The position numbers and the translations under genes are program-made. 64,000 bases of DNA, taken from DATJPY01 sp035506135. Lineage in GTDB: Bacteria; Myxococcota_A; UBA9160; PR03. The notes under the pieces were generated by a model. That model was not told the DNA's origin. It was given only the letters and a program-made list of their open reading frames with translations, and did not search any database. Shown here in pieces: positions 22,447 to 30,545 of this stretch (its first letter is position 1; the number at the start of each line of letters is the position of its first letter). The stretch covers positions 1-64,000 of the forward strand of contig DATJPY010000083.1 in the NCBI GenBank assembly GCA_035506135.1. The letters run 5' to 3'.

Positions 22447-23235
22447 GTGGAGCCGCACGCGCGCGCGCGATCGGTGGGAGAGGTGCTCGACGCGGCGCTG
22501 GATCTGGTGCGCCGACACGCGCTGCTGCTGATCGGCCTTGCCGCGATGATCCACGTGCCGCTCGCCCTGATGCTGTCCCCGCTGGACTCCGCACAGGCCG
22601 GCGGCGATCCCTTCGCAGCGCTGCGCCGCGCCGTGCCGGCGCTGCTGTACGCGACGCTGGTGGCTCCGATCCTCGGTGTCGCCCTGATCGCCGCGCTCGG
22701 CGAGCTGGCGCGCGGGCAGCGCACCGACTTCGGTGCCGCGCTGCGCAGCGGGCTCGCGCGGCTGCTGCCGTTCGCGTGGGCGTCGACCCTGGTGTTCGGG
22801 CTCGTGCTGATCGCGTCAACGCCGCTCATCGCGGTTGCCATGCTGTGGCCGACCCTCGGCGGCCTCGTGAGGGCGGCGGGCATCGCCGCGGGCCTGGCGC
22901 TGCCGCTCGTCGTCGTGCTCCGCTACCTGCTGCTCGGACAGGTGGTCGTGATCGAGGGGGCCACCGGGGTCGCCTCCCTGCGCCGGAGCGCGGAGCTGGT
23001 GCGCGGCTCGGTCCTGCGCTGCTTCGGGATCCTGCTTCTGGGGGGTCTCATCACGGGCCTGCTCGGAGGAGGGGTGCGGATGGCGCTCGGCTGGATCCCC
23101 GTGGCGGGCGCCCTCTTCACCGGCCTCGCCCAGTCCGTGGGCCTCGCCTATACCACGGCGCTCGCCGTCGTCCTCTACTTCGATCAGCGGGCGCAGCGCG
23201 GGGACGCGGAGCCCGCGGCGTTCAGCGGCGCGTGA
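22447..23235 (+). CDS. multispanning membrane protein, GPDPase-membrane-domain-like
   Basis: A 262-residue inner-membrane protein with about six hydrophobic segments. It starts with the motif RSVGEVLDAALDLVRRHALLL, seen in the membrane domain that precedes glycerophosphodiester phosphodiesterases and in standalone relatives, but the catalytic domain is absent here. VVIEGATGVASLRRSAELVRG in the middle is also typical of this group. The start is GTG at 22447 with GGAGGGGG upstream. The end overlaps the lipoprotein gene 23222-24523 by 14 bases on the opposite strand. Function unknown. Confidence 0.72.
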   Translation: MEPHARARSVGEVLDAALDLVRRHALLLIGLAAMIHVPLALMLSPLDSAQAGGDPFAALRRAVPALLYATLVAPILGVALIAALGELARGQRTDFGAALRSGLARLLPFAWASTLVFGLVLIASTPLIAVAMLWPTLGGLVRAAGIAAGLALPLVVVLRYLLLGQVVVIEGATGVASLRRSAELVRGSVLRCFGILLLGGLITGLLGGGVRMALGWIPVAGALFTGLAQSVGLAYTTALAVVLYFDQRAQRGDAEPAAFSGA

Positions 23236-24523
23236 GGCAGGGGACGGGCTCGACGGGGCCCCGCACGGCGGGATCCACCCGGCTCTCCTCGAGACACACC
23301 GACGCGTTCGCGCCGGTCACCTCGATCGACGCCGGCTCGGGGCAGAGCGCGAGCCAGCCCTCGACGCGGACGTCGCAGCGAAGCAGCTCGGCGCGCGCGG
23401 AGCGGGCGGCCGAAGCCTTCGAGGCCTCTCCCACGTACACGGCGGCCTGGAACGGCGGGCAGGGCGGTGCGCCGGCCGGGCTCTCGCGCAGCTTGCCCGC
23501 CCAGTCGCGCTGGTCGGCGACCAGCTCCGAGTCCTCGCAGCGGAACAGCGCCTCGCCGCCCGCGCGGCCCGGGCCCTCGAGCACCTGGCCGGCGACCCCC
23601 ACGATCCGCTCGGTGCCGCGCAGGCTGGAGCCGCGCACGTTCACCGTGAGCGAGACCGGCGCGTTCACCGTCATGGTGAGCACGCCCGCGAGCTGGCCGC
23701 CGTGCATTCCGACGTGGGTGTCGATCCGCGTATCCTCGATATCGACCGTGTAGCGGCGCGGCTCGGCGACGCCCGCGCCCGGCCCCTGTGACGCGCCCGG
23801 CGTGGTGGCATTGCCCAGCTCGAAGATGCGGGCGTAGCGATAGCCGTCGCTGCGGTCCGACACCTGAAAGCGTCGAATGGTCCAGCGGAAGTCCCGGAAG
23901 TTGCTGAAGAGCGCCTTGCGCCCCGCGGCGCGGTCCGGGTCCGAGCCGGTGGCGACGAACGGCGTCTTGACGTGCAGCACCCGCACGTCGCGCAGGGCCA
24001 GGCCGTCGACGTCGCAGTCGGGTCCGCGCTCGAAGCCATAGCCGCAGGCCACCACGACGGCGAGGAGCGTGTCGCCGGAGTCGGGCGGGCAGGCCGGGTC
24101 GGGAGACGGGCCGGCCCGGCAATCGCCCTCGAAGGTGAAGCCGGCGAGCTCGACCCGGGCGCCGCGCACCCAGATCGCGGAGCGGAGGTCGTCGCTGAAC
24201 ACCGCGGTGGTCGGGCGGCTGGCGTAGAGCGTGGTGCGCGCCGAGCCGGCGCCGAGGACCGCGACGCCGCTCCCGAGCTCGAAGCGGACCGCGTCGCCGA
24301 AGTCGAAGCGGCCGGGGCCGGCGCGCACCTCGCGGTGGTGGCCCTCCTGCTGCATGGCGGGATCGGCCAGGCAGGCCGCGATCGCCGCGTGGCCGTGATA
24401 GCGCGCGGTGTAGTCGCTCTCGAGATCTCGACACAGGACGCTGTCGATCGCCGGCTCGTCGCCGTGCGAGGTACAGCCGACCGAGGCGAGCCCGACCAGG
24501 GCCGCGATCGCCGCGGCGCGCAC
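23222..24523 (-). CDS. large lipoprotein with beta-helix-like repeats, unknown
   Basis: A 433-residue exported lipoprotein (GTG start; lipobox ending at C17, ASVGC). Many Cys residues in likely disulfide pairs and alternating beta strands (SGVAVLGAGSARTTLYASRPTTAVF) suggest a right-handed beta-helix or similar surface structure. I recognise no catalytic motif. The start overlaps the DsbA-like gene stop by one base on the same strand (TAGTG), which makes a functional link plausible: a Cys-rich secreted protein with a thiol oxidoreductase. The end overlaps the convergent membrane gene. Confidence 0.72.
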   Translation of the reverse strand: MRAAAIAALVGLASVGCTSHGDEPAIDSVLCRDLESDYTARYHGHAAIAACLADPAMQQEGHHREVRAGPGRFDFGDAVRFELGSGVAVLGAGSARTTLYASRPTTAVFSDDLRSAIWVRGARVELAGFTFEGDCRAGPSPDPACPPDSGDTLLAVVVACGYGFERGPDCDVDGLALRDVRVLHVKTPFVATGSDPDRAAGRKALFSNFRDFRWTIRRFQVSDRSDGYRYARIFELGNATTPGASQGPGAGVAEPRRYTVDIEDTRIDTHVGMHGGQLAGVLTMTVNAPVSLTVNVRGSSLRGTERIVGVAGQVLEGPGRAGGEALFRCEDSELVADQRDWAGKLRESPAGAPPCPPFQAAVYVGEASKASAARSARAELLRCDVRVEGWLALCPEPASIEVTGANASVCLEESRVDPAVRGPVEPVPCLTRR

Positions 24524-25161
24524 TAGGCGGGAGCGCTCCGCGCCTCGATCGCGCGGCGCAGCCAGCGGAGGGTCACGGCTTCGGGCTGCGCGCCCATGAG
24601 CACGAAGTCGTCGCCGTCGAGCCGGAGCGCCGGAACCCCGGTGGCACCGTGCTCCTGGGCCTCGCGGTGCTCGTCGAGCACGCGGCGCAGGAGCGCCGGA
24701 TCGGCGCAGCGGCCGAACTCCGCATCGGGCAGGCCGATCTCGCGCCAGAGAGAGAGCAGCGCGTCCGGATCGCTGATGTCGCGGCTCTCGGCGAAGTAGG
24801 CGCGGAAGAGCCGCCCGCGCATGCGGCGCCCCGCGTCGGCGTCGAGCGCGGCCGCCGCCTTCGCCGCGAGGTGCGGCGGCACGCTGTGCGAGGGCGGTCC
24901 GGCGTCGCTCGCCCACACCTGGAAGGGCGCGCGGGGCTCGTCCTCGGCCACGCGCAGCCAGCTCCTCGTGTAGAGCCGGAACCGCTCGAGCGCCTCGGGG
25001 CCCCGCCGCGACGGGTCGGGTCGCGGCCGCAGCAGGAAGCTCCGCCAGTCGACCTCGATCGCGGCGCCGAGCGCGCCCTCGACCGAGGCCAGCCGGGTCG
25101 CCGCGTTCCAGCACCAGGGACAGAGGAAGTCGGAGTACGCGACGACCCGCAGGGGCGGCAT
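24523..25161 (-). CDS. DsbA/FrnE-like thioredoxin-fold protein
   Basis: A 212-residue protein of the DsbA-like (FrnE/HCCA isomerase) superfamily. The active motif is CPWC (C14-C17 in YSDFLCPWCW) on the first helix, followed by the family's helical insertion and a cis-Pro loop in GATGVPALRL. No signal peptide is visible, so it is probably cytosolic like FrnE relatives. These proteins act as thiol oxidoreductases or isomerases of specific substrates. It lies upstream of the Cys-rich lipoprotein and downstream of the PEP-CTERM-like protein on the minus strand, with TAACCT eight bases before the ATG. Substrate unknown. Confidence 0.88.
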   Translation of the reverse strand: MPPLRVVAYSDFLCPWCWNAATRLASVEGALGAAIEVDWRSFLLRPRPDPSRRGPEALERFRLYTRSWLRVAEDEPRAPFQVWASDAGPPSHSVPPHLAAKAAAALDADAGRRMRGRLFRAYFAESRDISDPDALLSLWREIGLPDAEFGRCADPALLRRVLDEHREAQEHGATGVPALRLDGDDFVLMGAQPEAVTLRWLRRAIEARSAPA

Positions 25162-25172
25162 CGCGGCGGAGG

Positions 25173-25781
25173 TTACGACCTGCGGCGCACCCCGGCGAGC
25201 GCCGCCGCGCCGGCGGCGACGAGCAGCGCCGGACCCGGCTCGGGCGCCGGCACGAGCGGGCCGAGCGCGCTCGCATCGTCGATCAGCGCGACCGGCGCGA
25301 AGGGGTTGTCGAGGAAGTGGCTGGCGGCGTAGCTGCCCTCGTCCGCGTCGGTGTACGCGGTCCCGGCGGGCACGGCGAAGGAGAAGAGCAGCGCCCCCGA
25401 GCTCGGACCGGCCCCGGTGCCCTGCGAGTTCGGGAGATCCCACCCGGCGCCGAGGGGCGGCGAGGCTCCCGTCGAGTTCTGGATCCACCCACCCGGGCCC
25501 ATCTGATCCGTGATGCCCACCAGCCCGCCGAAGAAGATCTGCAGCGAGCTGATCCCGTTGGTGGACCCGGGGATCGGGTCGTAGTTGCCGCTCAACGAGT
25601 ACTCGAACGTCCAGCGCGAGGGATCGCCCTCGAAGTTGTCCACGAGCTGGGACGCCACCACGATCGAGCCGTCCGGCGTCGAGACCGTGACCGTGTTGCT
25701 CGCGATCGTGGTGGCGACGGCCACCCGCGCGCCGAGCGCGAGCGCGAGGCCGAGCGCGAGCTGCGCATACCGTCGTCCCAC
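25173..25781 (-). CDS. secreted protein with PEP-CTERM-like sorting tail
   Basis: A 202-residue exported protein. A signal peptide (about residues 5-23, RRYAQLALGLALALGARVAVA) is followed by a beta-rich domain with FTVEYSLSGNY-like strands (here RWTFEYSLSGNY), and a C-terminal tripartite tail: APEPGP, then LLVAAGAAALAG, then RRRS. That is the exosortase-type PEP-CTERM pattern. The GTG at 25781 has GGGAGGA six bases upstream; the longer open frame to 25958 overlaps the promoter of the divergent DUF362 gene and is rejected. It is expected to be exported and processed at the cell surface. No exosortase is in the window. Confidence 0.78.
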   Translation of the reverse strand: MGRRYAQLALGLALALGARVAVATTIASNTVTVSTPDGSIVVASQLVDNFEGDPSRWTFEYSLSGNYDPIPGSTNGISSLQIFFGGLVGITDQMGPGGWIQNSTGASPPLGAGWDLPNSQGTGAGPSSGALLFSFAVPAGTAYTDADEGSYAASHFLDNPFAPVALIDDASALGPLVPAPEPGPALLVAAGAAALAGVRRRS

Positions 25782-25880
25782 CGCGCGTCCTCCCTCGTCG
25801 TGGAGGTGGCCGCGTGCGGCCCCCCGTGGCAGCGCCGGGCCAAGAAAACGGGGTCGCGAGCGGTCTGCGCCGGCCGATCC

Positions 25881-25906
25881 TACCTTGACGGGCCGCGTTG
25901 GCGGCC
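25881..25906 (+). promoter_or_regulatory. candidate -10 (TACCTT) and leader hairpin for the DUF362 gene
   Basis: TACCTT (25881-25886) lies 40 bases before the ATG. GGCCGC-GTTG-GCGGCC (25891-25906) right behind it can form a 6-bp leader hairpin. Confidence 0.38.
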
Positions 25907-25926
25907 GTCTCGAGGAGAACCGATCC

Positions 25927-27213
25927 ATGCCCCGAAGCCGCGTCGCGATCGTCCGCACCCAGCCGCGCAGCGTGCTCGCGGACGTGCATCGGGCGATGAA
26001 CCTGGCCGGCTATCAGCAGGTTCTCGACCGCACCGCGGACACGGCCCTCAAAGTCAACATCTCGTGGCACTTCTTCTACCCGGCCTCCTCGACCACGCCC
26101 TGGCAGCTCGACGGGGTGATCCGGGCGCTGCTCGCCGACGGCTACGAGCGCGACCGCATCCACGCCTGCCACAACCGCACGGTCGTGATCGACTCCCACC
26201 TCGGCGAGCGCGAGAACAAGCAGCTCCCCGTCGTGGAGGCGCACGGCCTGCGCAACGTCCACCTGTACGAGGGCGAGGCGTGGATCCCCGTGCGCGAGGC
26301 GGTCGGCGACCTGGCCGACCGCTTCCTGTGTCTCAACCAGGTCTATCCCCAGGGCTTCCACATCCCGAAGCGGTTCCTCGGCGAGAACATCGTCCACCTG
26401 CCGACCGTCAAGACCCACGTCTTCACCACCACCACGGGCGCGATGAAGAACGCCTTCGGCGGCCTGCTGAACGAGCACCGGCACTGGACGCATCCGGTGA
26501 TCCACGAGACGCTCGTCGACCTGCTGATGATCCAGCAGAAGATCCACCGCGGGGTCTTCGCCGTGATGGACGGCACGTTCGCGGGCGACGGGCCCGGCCC
26601 GCGCTGCATGATCCCGCACGTGAAGAACGTGATGCTCGCGAGCGCCGACCAGGTCGCCATCGACGCCGTCGCCGCCCGGCTGATGGGCTTCGATCCGCTC
26701 TCGATCCGCTACATCAAGCTGGCGCACGACCTCGGCCTCGGCGTCGGCGATCCCTCCGCGATCGAGATCGTCGGCGACGAGGACGCGGCGCACGAGAACT
26801 GGCACTTCGTCGGCCCCTTCGACAAGATGACGTTCGCGTCGCGCATGCAGCACCGCATCTACTGGGGGCCGCTCAAGGGCCCGATCGAGTGGTCGCTGAA
26901 GACGTGGCTGGCGCCGTGGGCGTACGTGGCGAGCGTCCTCTACCACGACAGCTTCTGGTACCCGCTGATGGCCAAGCGCAACATGCAGGAGGCGCTGGCG
27001 AGCGACTGGGGGCGGCTCTTCCGCAACTGGGAGTCGGTCGCGCCCGACGCACAGGGCTGGCCCGACGTCGGCGCGGCGCCGGCAGAGTGGACGGGCGGGG
27101 GCGCGCATGCCTTCGCCGAGTCGCTGCGCGTGCTTGCCACCTGCGTCCGCGAGGCGCCCGAGATCGCCGCGCGCCGACGCCGGCGCGCCGCGCTCGCCGA
27201 CGGGCGCCGATGA
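25927..27213 (+). CDS. DUF362 family protein
   Basis: A 428-residue cytosolic protein. The DUF362 signature is clear: ENIVHLPTVKTHVFTTTTGAMKNAFGGLLNEHRH, shown in part as LPTVKTHVFTTTTGAMKNAF, and DQVAIDAVAARLMGFDP. Unlike many DUF362 proteins it lacks a C-terminal ferredoxin Cys cluster. ATG 25927 is preceded by GAGGAGAA and a TACCTT hexamer. The stop overlaps the ATG of a CaiB CoA-transferase (ATGA), so the two are translationally coupled. The coupling suggests a shared CoA-ester pathway; the function is unknown. Confidence 0.85.
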   Translation: MPRSRVAIVRTQPRSVLADVHRAMNLAGYQQVLDRTADTALKVNISWHFFYPASSTTPWQLDGVIRALLADGYERDRIHACHNRTVVIDSHLGERENKQLPVVEAHGLRNVHLYEGEAWIPVREAVGDLADRFLCLNQVYPQGFHIPKRFLGENIVHLPTVKTHVFTTTTGAMKNAFGGLLNEHRHWTHPVIHETLVDLLMIQQKIHRGVFAVMDGTFAGDGPGPRCMIPHVKNVMLASADQVAIDAVAARLMGFDPLSIRYIKLAHDLGLGVGDPSAIEIVGDEDAAHENWHFVGPFDKMTFASRMQHRIYWGPLKGPIEWSLKTWLAPWAYVASVLYHDSFWYPLMAKRNMQEALASDWGRLFRNWESVAPDAQGWPDVGAAPAEWTGGGAHAFAESLRVLATCVREAPEIAARRRRRAALADGRR

Positions 27214-28433
27214 GGCCGCTCGACGGGATCCGGGTCGTCGAGATCGCGCACTACGTCGCGGTGCCCGCCGCGGGCGCCCTCCTCGCGGACCTCGGCGCCG
27301 AGGTCTGGAAGGTCGAGCTGCCGCCCAAGGGCGAGCTCTACCGCCGCAGCAAGCCGCGCTATGCGGGCTACCGGAGCGACTTCCCGGAGGGCCCGGGCTT
27401 CCATCTCGACAACCGCGGCAAGCGCTCGATCGTGCTCGACCTGGCCGACCCCGAGGCGCGCGGCGCGCTGCTGCGCATGATCGACGTCGCCGACGTCGCG
27501 ATCACGAACCTGCTGCCCGGCCGCCGCCACCGGTACGGACTCGACCACGAGTCGCTGCTCGCGCGCAAGCCGAGCCTGATCGTCGGCGCGATCAGCGGCT
27601 ATGGCCTCGGGGGCGAGGAGGCCGACCGCCCGGCCTTCGACTACACCGCCTATTGGGCCCGCACCGGCATGATGGACCTGATGCGCGACCAGGGGGTGGC
27701 GCCCTCGATGCTGCGCCCGGGCGTCGGGGATCACGCCGCAGCCTCGAACCTGGTATGCGGAATCCTGGCGGCGCTCCGACTGCGCGACGCCACGGGCGCC
27801 GGGCGCTACGTCGAGGTGTCCCTGCTGCAGACGGCGCTGCACGTCCTCGGCTGCGACTACGCCAACGCGCTGGTGACCCGCGAGCCCGTACCCCGACACG
27901 ACCGCACGCGCGCGCAGAACGCGCTGTGGAACAGCTACGCCGTGGCGGGAGGGCGATGGCTCCTCCTGGTGATGATCGACCCGACCCGCTACTGGCCGCG
28001 GCTGTGCGACGCGATCGGCCGCCCGGAGCTCGTGCGCGACCCGCGCTTCGAGGAGCCGCTCACGCGCGCCGTCAACTCGCCGGCGCTGATCGAGGAGCTC
28101 GACCGCGAGTTCGCCAGGCGCACGCTCGAGGAGTGGCGCCCGCGGCTCGATGCGGCGGACCTGATCTGGGCGCCGGTGGCGAGCCTCGAGGAGGCGATCG
28201 ACGACCCGCAGGCGCGCGCGATGGGCTACTTCCGCGCGCTCGAGCACCCGGAGGCGGGGCGCTTCGAGGTGCCGATGGCGCCCTTCCGCATCGAGGGCGT
28301 CGCGCTCGGCGCGGAGCGCGCCTGCTCGGCGCTCGACGCCGACGCCGAGGCGATCCTCCGCCGCGCCGGCCTCGACCCGGGCGAGATCGCGAAGCTGCGC
28401 GAGCGCGCCGCCCGAGCCAGCGGGACCGACTAG
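27210..28433 (+). CDS. CaiB/BaiF family (class III) CoA-transferase
   Basis: A 407-residue class III CoA-transferase, the second in this window. It opens GIRVVEIAHYVAVPAAGALLADLGAEVWKVE, seen here as VPAAGALLADLGAEVWKVE; NRGKRSIVLDLADPEARG and NLLPGRRHRYGLDHESL follow. The conserved Asp candidate is in MLRPGVGDHAAASNLVCGILAAL (Asp before HAAAS). It is coupled to the DUF362 gene through an ATGA overlap. Its 3' end overlaps the convergent lipoprotein gene by 4 bases. It likely activates or transfers CoA in a pathway also using DUF362. Substrate unknown. Confidence 0.92.
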   Translation: MRPLDGIRVVEIAHYVAVPAAGALLADLGAEVWKVELPPKGELYRRSKPRYAGYRSDFPEGPGFHLDNRGKRSIVLDLADPEARGALLRMIDVADVAITNLLPGRRHRYGLDHESLLARKPSLIVGAISGYGLGGEEADRPAFDYTAYWARTGMMDLMRDQGVAPSMLRPGVGDHAAASNLVCGILAALRLRDATGAGRYVEVSLLQTALHVLGCDYANALVTREPVPRHDRTRAQNALWNSYAVAGGRWLLLVMIDPTRYWPRLCDAIGRPELVRDPRFEEPLTRAVNSPALIEELDREFARRTLEEWRPRLDAADLIWAPVASLEEAIDDPQARAMGYFRALEHPEAGRFEVPMAPFRIEGVALGAERACSALDADAEAILRRAGLDPGEIAKLRERAARASGTD

Positions 28434-29695
28434 CGACCCGGGGCCGAGGCGCCGATCTCGGTCTGCATCTTCTCCACGTCGCGCAGCGCGGCCTCGATCA
28501 CCGAGAAGTACCGGCGGCGCACGCGCCGGTAGCGGTCGCCGCGCAGCGGCGCCAGGACGTCGTCCTGCGCGTCGCGCTTCGAGAGGATCTCTGCGTACAC
28601 CTCGCGGAAGTGCTCGAGGTTCGGAGCGAGGTCGGTGAAGCGCGGATCGTCGAGCATGGCGAGGAGCTGCCGCGTCGTGCGCACCGTCACGGGTCCCTGG
28701 AAGATCAGGAGGCGCGGCTGCGGATCGAAGAGCTCGTTGTTCGGGTGCACCGGGAGCGACACCAGGAGCGCGCCGTGCCGCGTCGGCAGCCAGCCGAACT
28801 CGAGCATGGCGTCGCGCATCGGGTCGCTGCGGAAGATGCGCGGGTACGAGTCGATGGGCCCGCTGGTGCCGAGCGCCGCCAGGTTGATCGCCTCGTTCGC
28901 CGGCACCGCCAGGTGGAAGAGCTGGAGCAGCTTGGTGGTCCGCGCCGAGATCGGCTCCCAGATGCTCGCCGCGGCCAGCGCGTTGCGCAGCGTGTGCACG
29001 CAGTTGTCCTGGAAGCCGCTCCAGCGGTAGTCGGCCTCGCCCGTCGCGTACTCGCGGTTCAGGTCGTTCAGGAAGTGGATGATCTCGTCGAGCATCTCGG
29101 GCTCGACGGGCACCCGGCCGCACAGCGCCGAGCGCGCGTAGCGGAGGGCGAAGTCGGTGCCGGCGCTGAGGCGGGTCACGAAGTCGACGAGGTCGGTGTC
29201 GCCCGTCTGGCCCGGATACGGCCACAGCTCGACCCCGCGGTAGACGCCGTCGTCGATCGCCTTGCGGACGGCCCGGTCCAGGCGCTCGCGGGTGACCGGC
29301 GCGTCGGGCCCGAGCTCGTCGCCGAAGAACTGTCCGCGGCCGGCGAATCCGACCCAGTTCGCGGTGCGGAACCAGCGGTTCACGCTGATGCCCGTACCGT
29401 GCTCGGGGTCGTTGGGATCGGTCGCATTTCCGGTGCAGCGCCGGAGCCGCGGATACGGGGCGTCGGGATCGCGGCAGGCGCCCTTCAGGTACATCGCGGC
29501 GTGTCCCGGGCTTCCGCCGGGGGGACGGTCGAGCGGCCGGAACTGGCTCACGGCGCAGAGCTCCACGTAGTACGGGAAGAGCGCCTCGTAGCGGGCGTCG
29601 GGCTCGTGGTGCGCGAACGGCTCGGCCGGCGCGAAGAGCAGCCGGTCGCATCCGCCGAGGCACAGGGCGAGCGCCGCGAGGAGGGCGCGCCTCAC
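28430..29695 (-). CDS. lipoprotein with NlpC/DUF4105-like cysteine motif
   Basis: A 421-residue lipoprotein (GTG start; Cys16 after LCLGG). I do not recognise a named family with certainty. Seen: GSPGHAAMYLKGAC with H65, and FQDNCVHTLRNAL with C232 in the middle, reminiscent of the NC-x3-LR Cys motif of DUF4105/NlpC-P60-type (LRAT-like) enzymes; if so a thiol hydrolase or acyltransferase is possible. Additional Cys suggest disulfides. The start overlaps the upstream CREST-hydrolase stop by GTGA, so the two genes are coupled. The stop overlaps the convergent CaiB gene. The function is inference only. Confidence 0.7.
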   Translation of the reverse strand: MRRALLAALALCLGGCDRLLFAPAEPFAHHEPDARYEALFPYYVELCAVSQFRPLDRPPGGSPGHAAMYLKGACRDPDAPYPRLRRCTGNATDPNDPEHGTGISVNRWFRTANWVGFAGRGQFFGDELGPDAPVTRERLDRAVRKAIDDGVYRGVELWPYPGQTGDTDLVDFVTRLSAGTDFALRYARSALCGRVPVEPEMLDEIIHFLNDLNREYATGEADYRWSGFQDNCVHTLRNALAAASIWEPISARTTKLLQLFHLAVPANEAINLAALGTSGPIDSYPRIFRSDPMRDAMLEFGWLPTRHGALLVSLPVHPNNELFDPQPRLLIFQGPVTVRTTRQLLAMLDDPRFTDLAPNLEHFREVYAEILSKRDAQDDVLAPLRGDRYRRVRRRYFSVIEAALRDVEKMQTEIGASAPGR

Positions 29696-30504
29696 GCGAG
29701 CGCCCGCGCTCGGGACGGTCCGACGGTGCGCGGCGCGCGGAGCTCGCGCAGCATCAGCATGCGGCAGACCACGAGGCCCGCGACCGCAGCGGCCAGGTGC
29801 TTCAGCGTGTGTCCGCTCACGACCTTCTCGACCGCCCACATCGGCCGGTCGAGAAGCTCGAGCAGCTTCGCGACGACGTACCACGCGAAGACCCAGTAGA
29901 GATCGCCGCCCCGCGTGTAGCGCGACGGTTGGAGCCACGCGATCAGCAGCAGCGCGACCACCGAGTAGCCCTGCAGGATCGCGTAGGGCACGACGTTGCC
30001 GGCGCCGGCGCGCTCCGTCGCGCGCCAGTGGAGCACGGAGGCGGCGCCGACCAGCAGCATCGGCAGCAGCAGCGCGAGGCCCATCCGGATGCTGATGCGC
30101 TCGACCACCTGCGCCGCGATCAGCGACATGAAGGCGATGGTCATGGGGAGGCGATCCCAGAAGAGCCGGTCGTTGTCCGGCGCCAGGTGGTAGTAGGAGG
30201 ACCCCAGCGCCGTCAGCAGCATCCCTGCGAAGAAGACGGAATACGGCGCCCGCTCCCGGTCGAGCTCGAAGCACGTGCGGCGCCGGAACGTCACGGCGAG
30301 GCCGAGCGCTCCGACGAGCAGGAAGCCGACGTTGGATGCGACGTCGAGGAAGTTCTCGATCCCGAGCCAGGCGCGCTGGTCGGCGAAGTGGTGGTAGTCG
30401 ATGGGCTGCGGCATCGCGGGCAGCAGGAAGGCGCCCGCCACGCACAGCACCGTGAAGGCCAGGAGGTACAGCGCGCCGCGCGCGAGCCGGGGGTCGCGAT
30501 CCAT
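29692..30504 (-). CDS. CREST superfamily hydrolase, alkaline ceramidase-like
   Basis: A 270-residue integral membrane protein with seven hydrophobic segments. The ceramidase/PAQR-type metal site is visible: Ser and His in GSSYYHLAPDNDRLFWDRLPM (H and D present, Asp also in NDRLF) in the loop before helix 3, and two His in SGHTLKHLAA at the C-terminal side. Such Zn hydrolases cleave amide bonds in ceramides or related lipids. IENFLDVASNVGFLLVG at the start is also typical. It is upstream of the lipoprotein gene and coupled to it. TACCAT lies 12 bases before the ATG, suggesting a very short leader. The substrate is unknown; a sphingolipid-like or other lipid amide is inferred. Confidence 0.82.
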   Translation of the reverse strand: MDRDPRLARGALYLLAFTVLCVAGAFLLPAMPQPIDYHHFADQRAWLGIENFLDVASNVGFLLVGALGLAVTFRRRTCFELDRERAPYSVFFAGMLLTALGSSYYHLAPDNDRLFWDRLPMTIAFMSLIAAQVVERISIRMGLALLLPMLLVGAASVLHWRATERAGAGNVVPYAILQGYSVVALLLIAWLQPSRYTRGGDLYWVFAWYVVAKLLELLDRPMWAVEKVVSGHTLKHLAAAVAGLVVCRMLMLRELRAPRTVGPSRARALA

Positions 30505-30545
30505 GCGTGGGGCCGGATGGTACGGTGCGGGGCTGGCGTTTCCAG

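Noticed and set aside
25782..25958. Longer start of the PEP-CTERM-like protein (to 25958)
   Set aside because: Would overlap the divergent DUF362 promoter and start; a GTG with a ribosome site and signal peptide lies at 25781.
24523..27108. Apparent fusion protein across the DsbA-like and DUF362 regions on the minus strand
   Set aside because: Only the last 212 codons (DsbA-like) have a fold; the rest is antisense to DUF362 and PEP-CTERM genes.
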